A DNA stretch of 64,000 bases from Balaenoptera acutorostrata (lineage: Eukaryota; Chordata; Mammalia; Artiodactyla; Balaenopteridae): the NCBI RefSeq assembly GCF_949987535.1, contig NC_080078.1, forward strand, positions 49,502,207 to 49,566,206. The letters run 5' to 3'. Position 1 is the stretch's first letter; each line of letters starts with the position of its first letter. The translations under genes and the position numbers were made by a program. This document shows positions 62,531 through 64,000 of the stretch, in pieces. Below the pieces are notes generated by a model. It saw nothing but the letters and a program-made list of their open reading frames with translations, made no database searches and was not told the DNA's origin.

Positions 62531-63332
62531 AAGTTTGTTAATTGAAATTTTAAAAATCATTTCATATACAGGGTTATGAATGGGAAAGCAGATTATTCTG
62601 ATTTTTCTTGGACATTCAACCCTGAGAATGCAGAATTTTATTAAAACCAGATGACAGGTCTATATACCTTGAGGTATTAGTCATTTTCCTTCTAATCCAG
62701 GCATATTTCATCTCCTATTAAGAGGTAGTAGAATCATCAGGATAAATCAATAATATTTAATTTCTATTTTCATCTCCTTCAAAAAGTTCCACCTCCTTAA
62801 AGCATGTTCCCTGACCCCAAACTTAGAGTATACATAATATCTGGATATTGATATAAAAGCACGTAGTTACCTGGTCACACAAAAATCTAGTGATTTAGTG
62901 ATTTTTAAAAAGAAGGCAGTGAATAGTAGTCATGTTCTCCAACAAAGGATGGGAAACCTTTAATTAATAGGTAGGTAAATTACTAATAAATTAGTAATTA
63001 ATTAGTGTATTAATTAATAAGAGGTTATACACCTTGAAATCTGCAAGAAGCTTGTGTATCTATATGAGTGGGGCCTTTTCAGTCTTTTAAAGAACCAGGC
63101 CTGTGGACAGCAAATGGCAATTAAAATAAACAAAACAAACTGAAATCCGAGTTCTTACAAACACTAGATTAGTAAAAACAGGTGGTCTTTAATCATTGCA
63201 CAACTATTATTGAGCACCTATTGTGTACAGGCTCCGTCTAGGTTCTGGGGATTTGGCAGTGAGATAGAAATCTCTGCCTGGGTGGAGTTCCCATTCTAGA
63301 GCCAGAGGCAGACAATAGATAGGAAATAAATT

Positions 63333-63337
<5 letters not shown>

Positions 63338-63384
<47 letters not shown>
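63338..63384. repeat. (GT)n microsatellite
   Basis: About 23 uninterrupted GT units form the longest pure dinucleotide repeat in the window. Confidence 0.95.
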
Positions 63385-63389
<5 letters not shown>

Positions 63390-64000
63390 GGTGTTAAGTA
63401 CTAAAGAACCAAGCAGGATCAGGAAAGGGAGTCAGGAAGAAAGCATGTTGCAATTTTAATAGGATTGTGAGTAACATTTGACTTGAAAGGAGGGAGGTGC
63501 AGGCACCTGGATTTCTGGGAAGTGCAAATGGGAGAGGATGTGGGAATGTCCTGAGGTGGGAGGATGCAGGGCTGCTGGCTCTAGTGTGGCTGGAATACAC
63601 TGAGCACTGGGAAAAGGGGCAGGAGATGAGTCAGTGAGGACCAAGCCATGGCTCCTTGTGGCCAATGTAAGAATTGCAGCTTTTACTCTGAGTGAAATGG
63701 GAGCCATGGGAAGGATTTGGGCAGAAGATTGAGATTTTGATATCATTTCAACGGGATCATTCTGGCTGCTGTGTTGAGAATAGTCTTGCTGGTGGTAGTG
63801 GACAGGATGGCAGGGGTGGAAGCAGGTTATGGCAATTTAAAAATATGACCATGAGTTCTTTATTAATCTTCCCGTTAAGAGTTGGGAGGGTCCTATCCCC
63901 TTGTACCTGGTGGGCTTGTTTGTGACTGCTTCAACAGGGTAGATGTGAAGCTGACCTCTGAGGCTAGGGTATAAAAGGCCATGAGATTTCTTCATTTACT

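Larger units (their letters stand above)
45024..64000 (-). other. Intron 1 of SPTLC3 (partial): repeats and unassigned sequence
   Basis: This lies upstream of exon 2. I searched by eye for the first coding exon (a Met start and a splice donor joining to QNG) and did not find it, so exon 1 is probably beyond 64000. Unassigned stretches are 45060-45560, 47830-48660 (AT-rich around 48180-48290), 49270-51460, 51670-52080, 52870-53620, 54890-56480 (partly MIR-like near 55920-56100), 57470-58080, 58460-60740, 61150-62015 and 62530-63190. Weak MIR-like pieces may lie in 59890-60030 and 61270-61400. The stretches 56900-57020 and 63190-63320 look like the same old LINE-type 3' end (tattgagc, then tggtctat or gttcccattctag). 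Confidence 0.65.

Noticed and set aside
45024..64000. First SPTLC3 exon or promoter in the right part
   Set aside because: No Met-initiated segment with a GT donor in the right phase, and no CpG-rich region, was found on the minus strand.

Overview
The window is mammalian nuclear DNA: one multi-exon gene with very long introns packed with interspersed repeats, and no bacterial or phage-like gene organisation. The SINEs are tRNA-derived, with the 'cttccctggtggcgcag' start and 'gacccaacacagcc' end typical of the CHR family of Cetartiodactyla. No BovB/Bov-A (ruminant) or PRE-1 (pig) repeats were seen, so a cetacean, or less likely a hippopotamus, is the best guess. This is inference from repeat content.

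The only protein-coding gene I can support lies on the minus strand: SPTLC3, serine palmitoyltransferase long-chain base subunit 3. Five internal exons are visible, each bounded by AG/GT: likely exon 2 (44841-45023), exon 3 (34947-35101), exon 4 (34155-34303), exon 5 (17374-17497) and exon 6 (14813-14906). Exon 1 should lie beyond 64000, and the exons carrying the PLP lysine lie to the left of position 1. Exons 2, 3, 4 and 6 are open and their phases join correctly. Exon 5 is 124 nt where its neighbours' phases require 3n+2. One base is missing at the SMN/IPAL junction, so a TGA follows at 17397-17399. Either this gene copy is inactivated or the assembly has a one-base error. This is the most important observation in the window.

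The rest is intron. Intron 6 (1-14812) holds a nested LINE-1 pair: a near-full-length but dead L1 (8209-13960) inserted into an older 5'-truncated L1 3' end (8155-8208 plus 13970-14457), each with its own 12-bp target-site duplication. It also holds a Tigger element, LTR-like repeats and old L1. Intron 4 (17498-34154) holds an inverted pair of CHR SINEs, a 60-bp micro-L1, an LTR, hAT elements and old L1. Intron 2 (35102-44840) holds an L1/HAL1-like stretch, an L2 split by an antisense L1, a 40-bp triplicated unit and a MER5A-like element. Intron 1 (45024 to the right end) holds L1 pieces carrying SINEs, a solo LTR with a 4-bp duplication, and many microsatellites. I saw no RNA gene, CRISPR array or unknown gene system. 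Apart from the L1 remnants, the open frames of 60-170 codons look like chance or repeat-derived frames.
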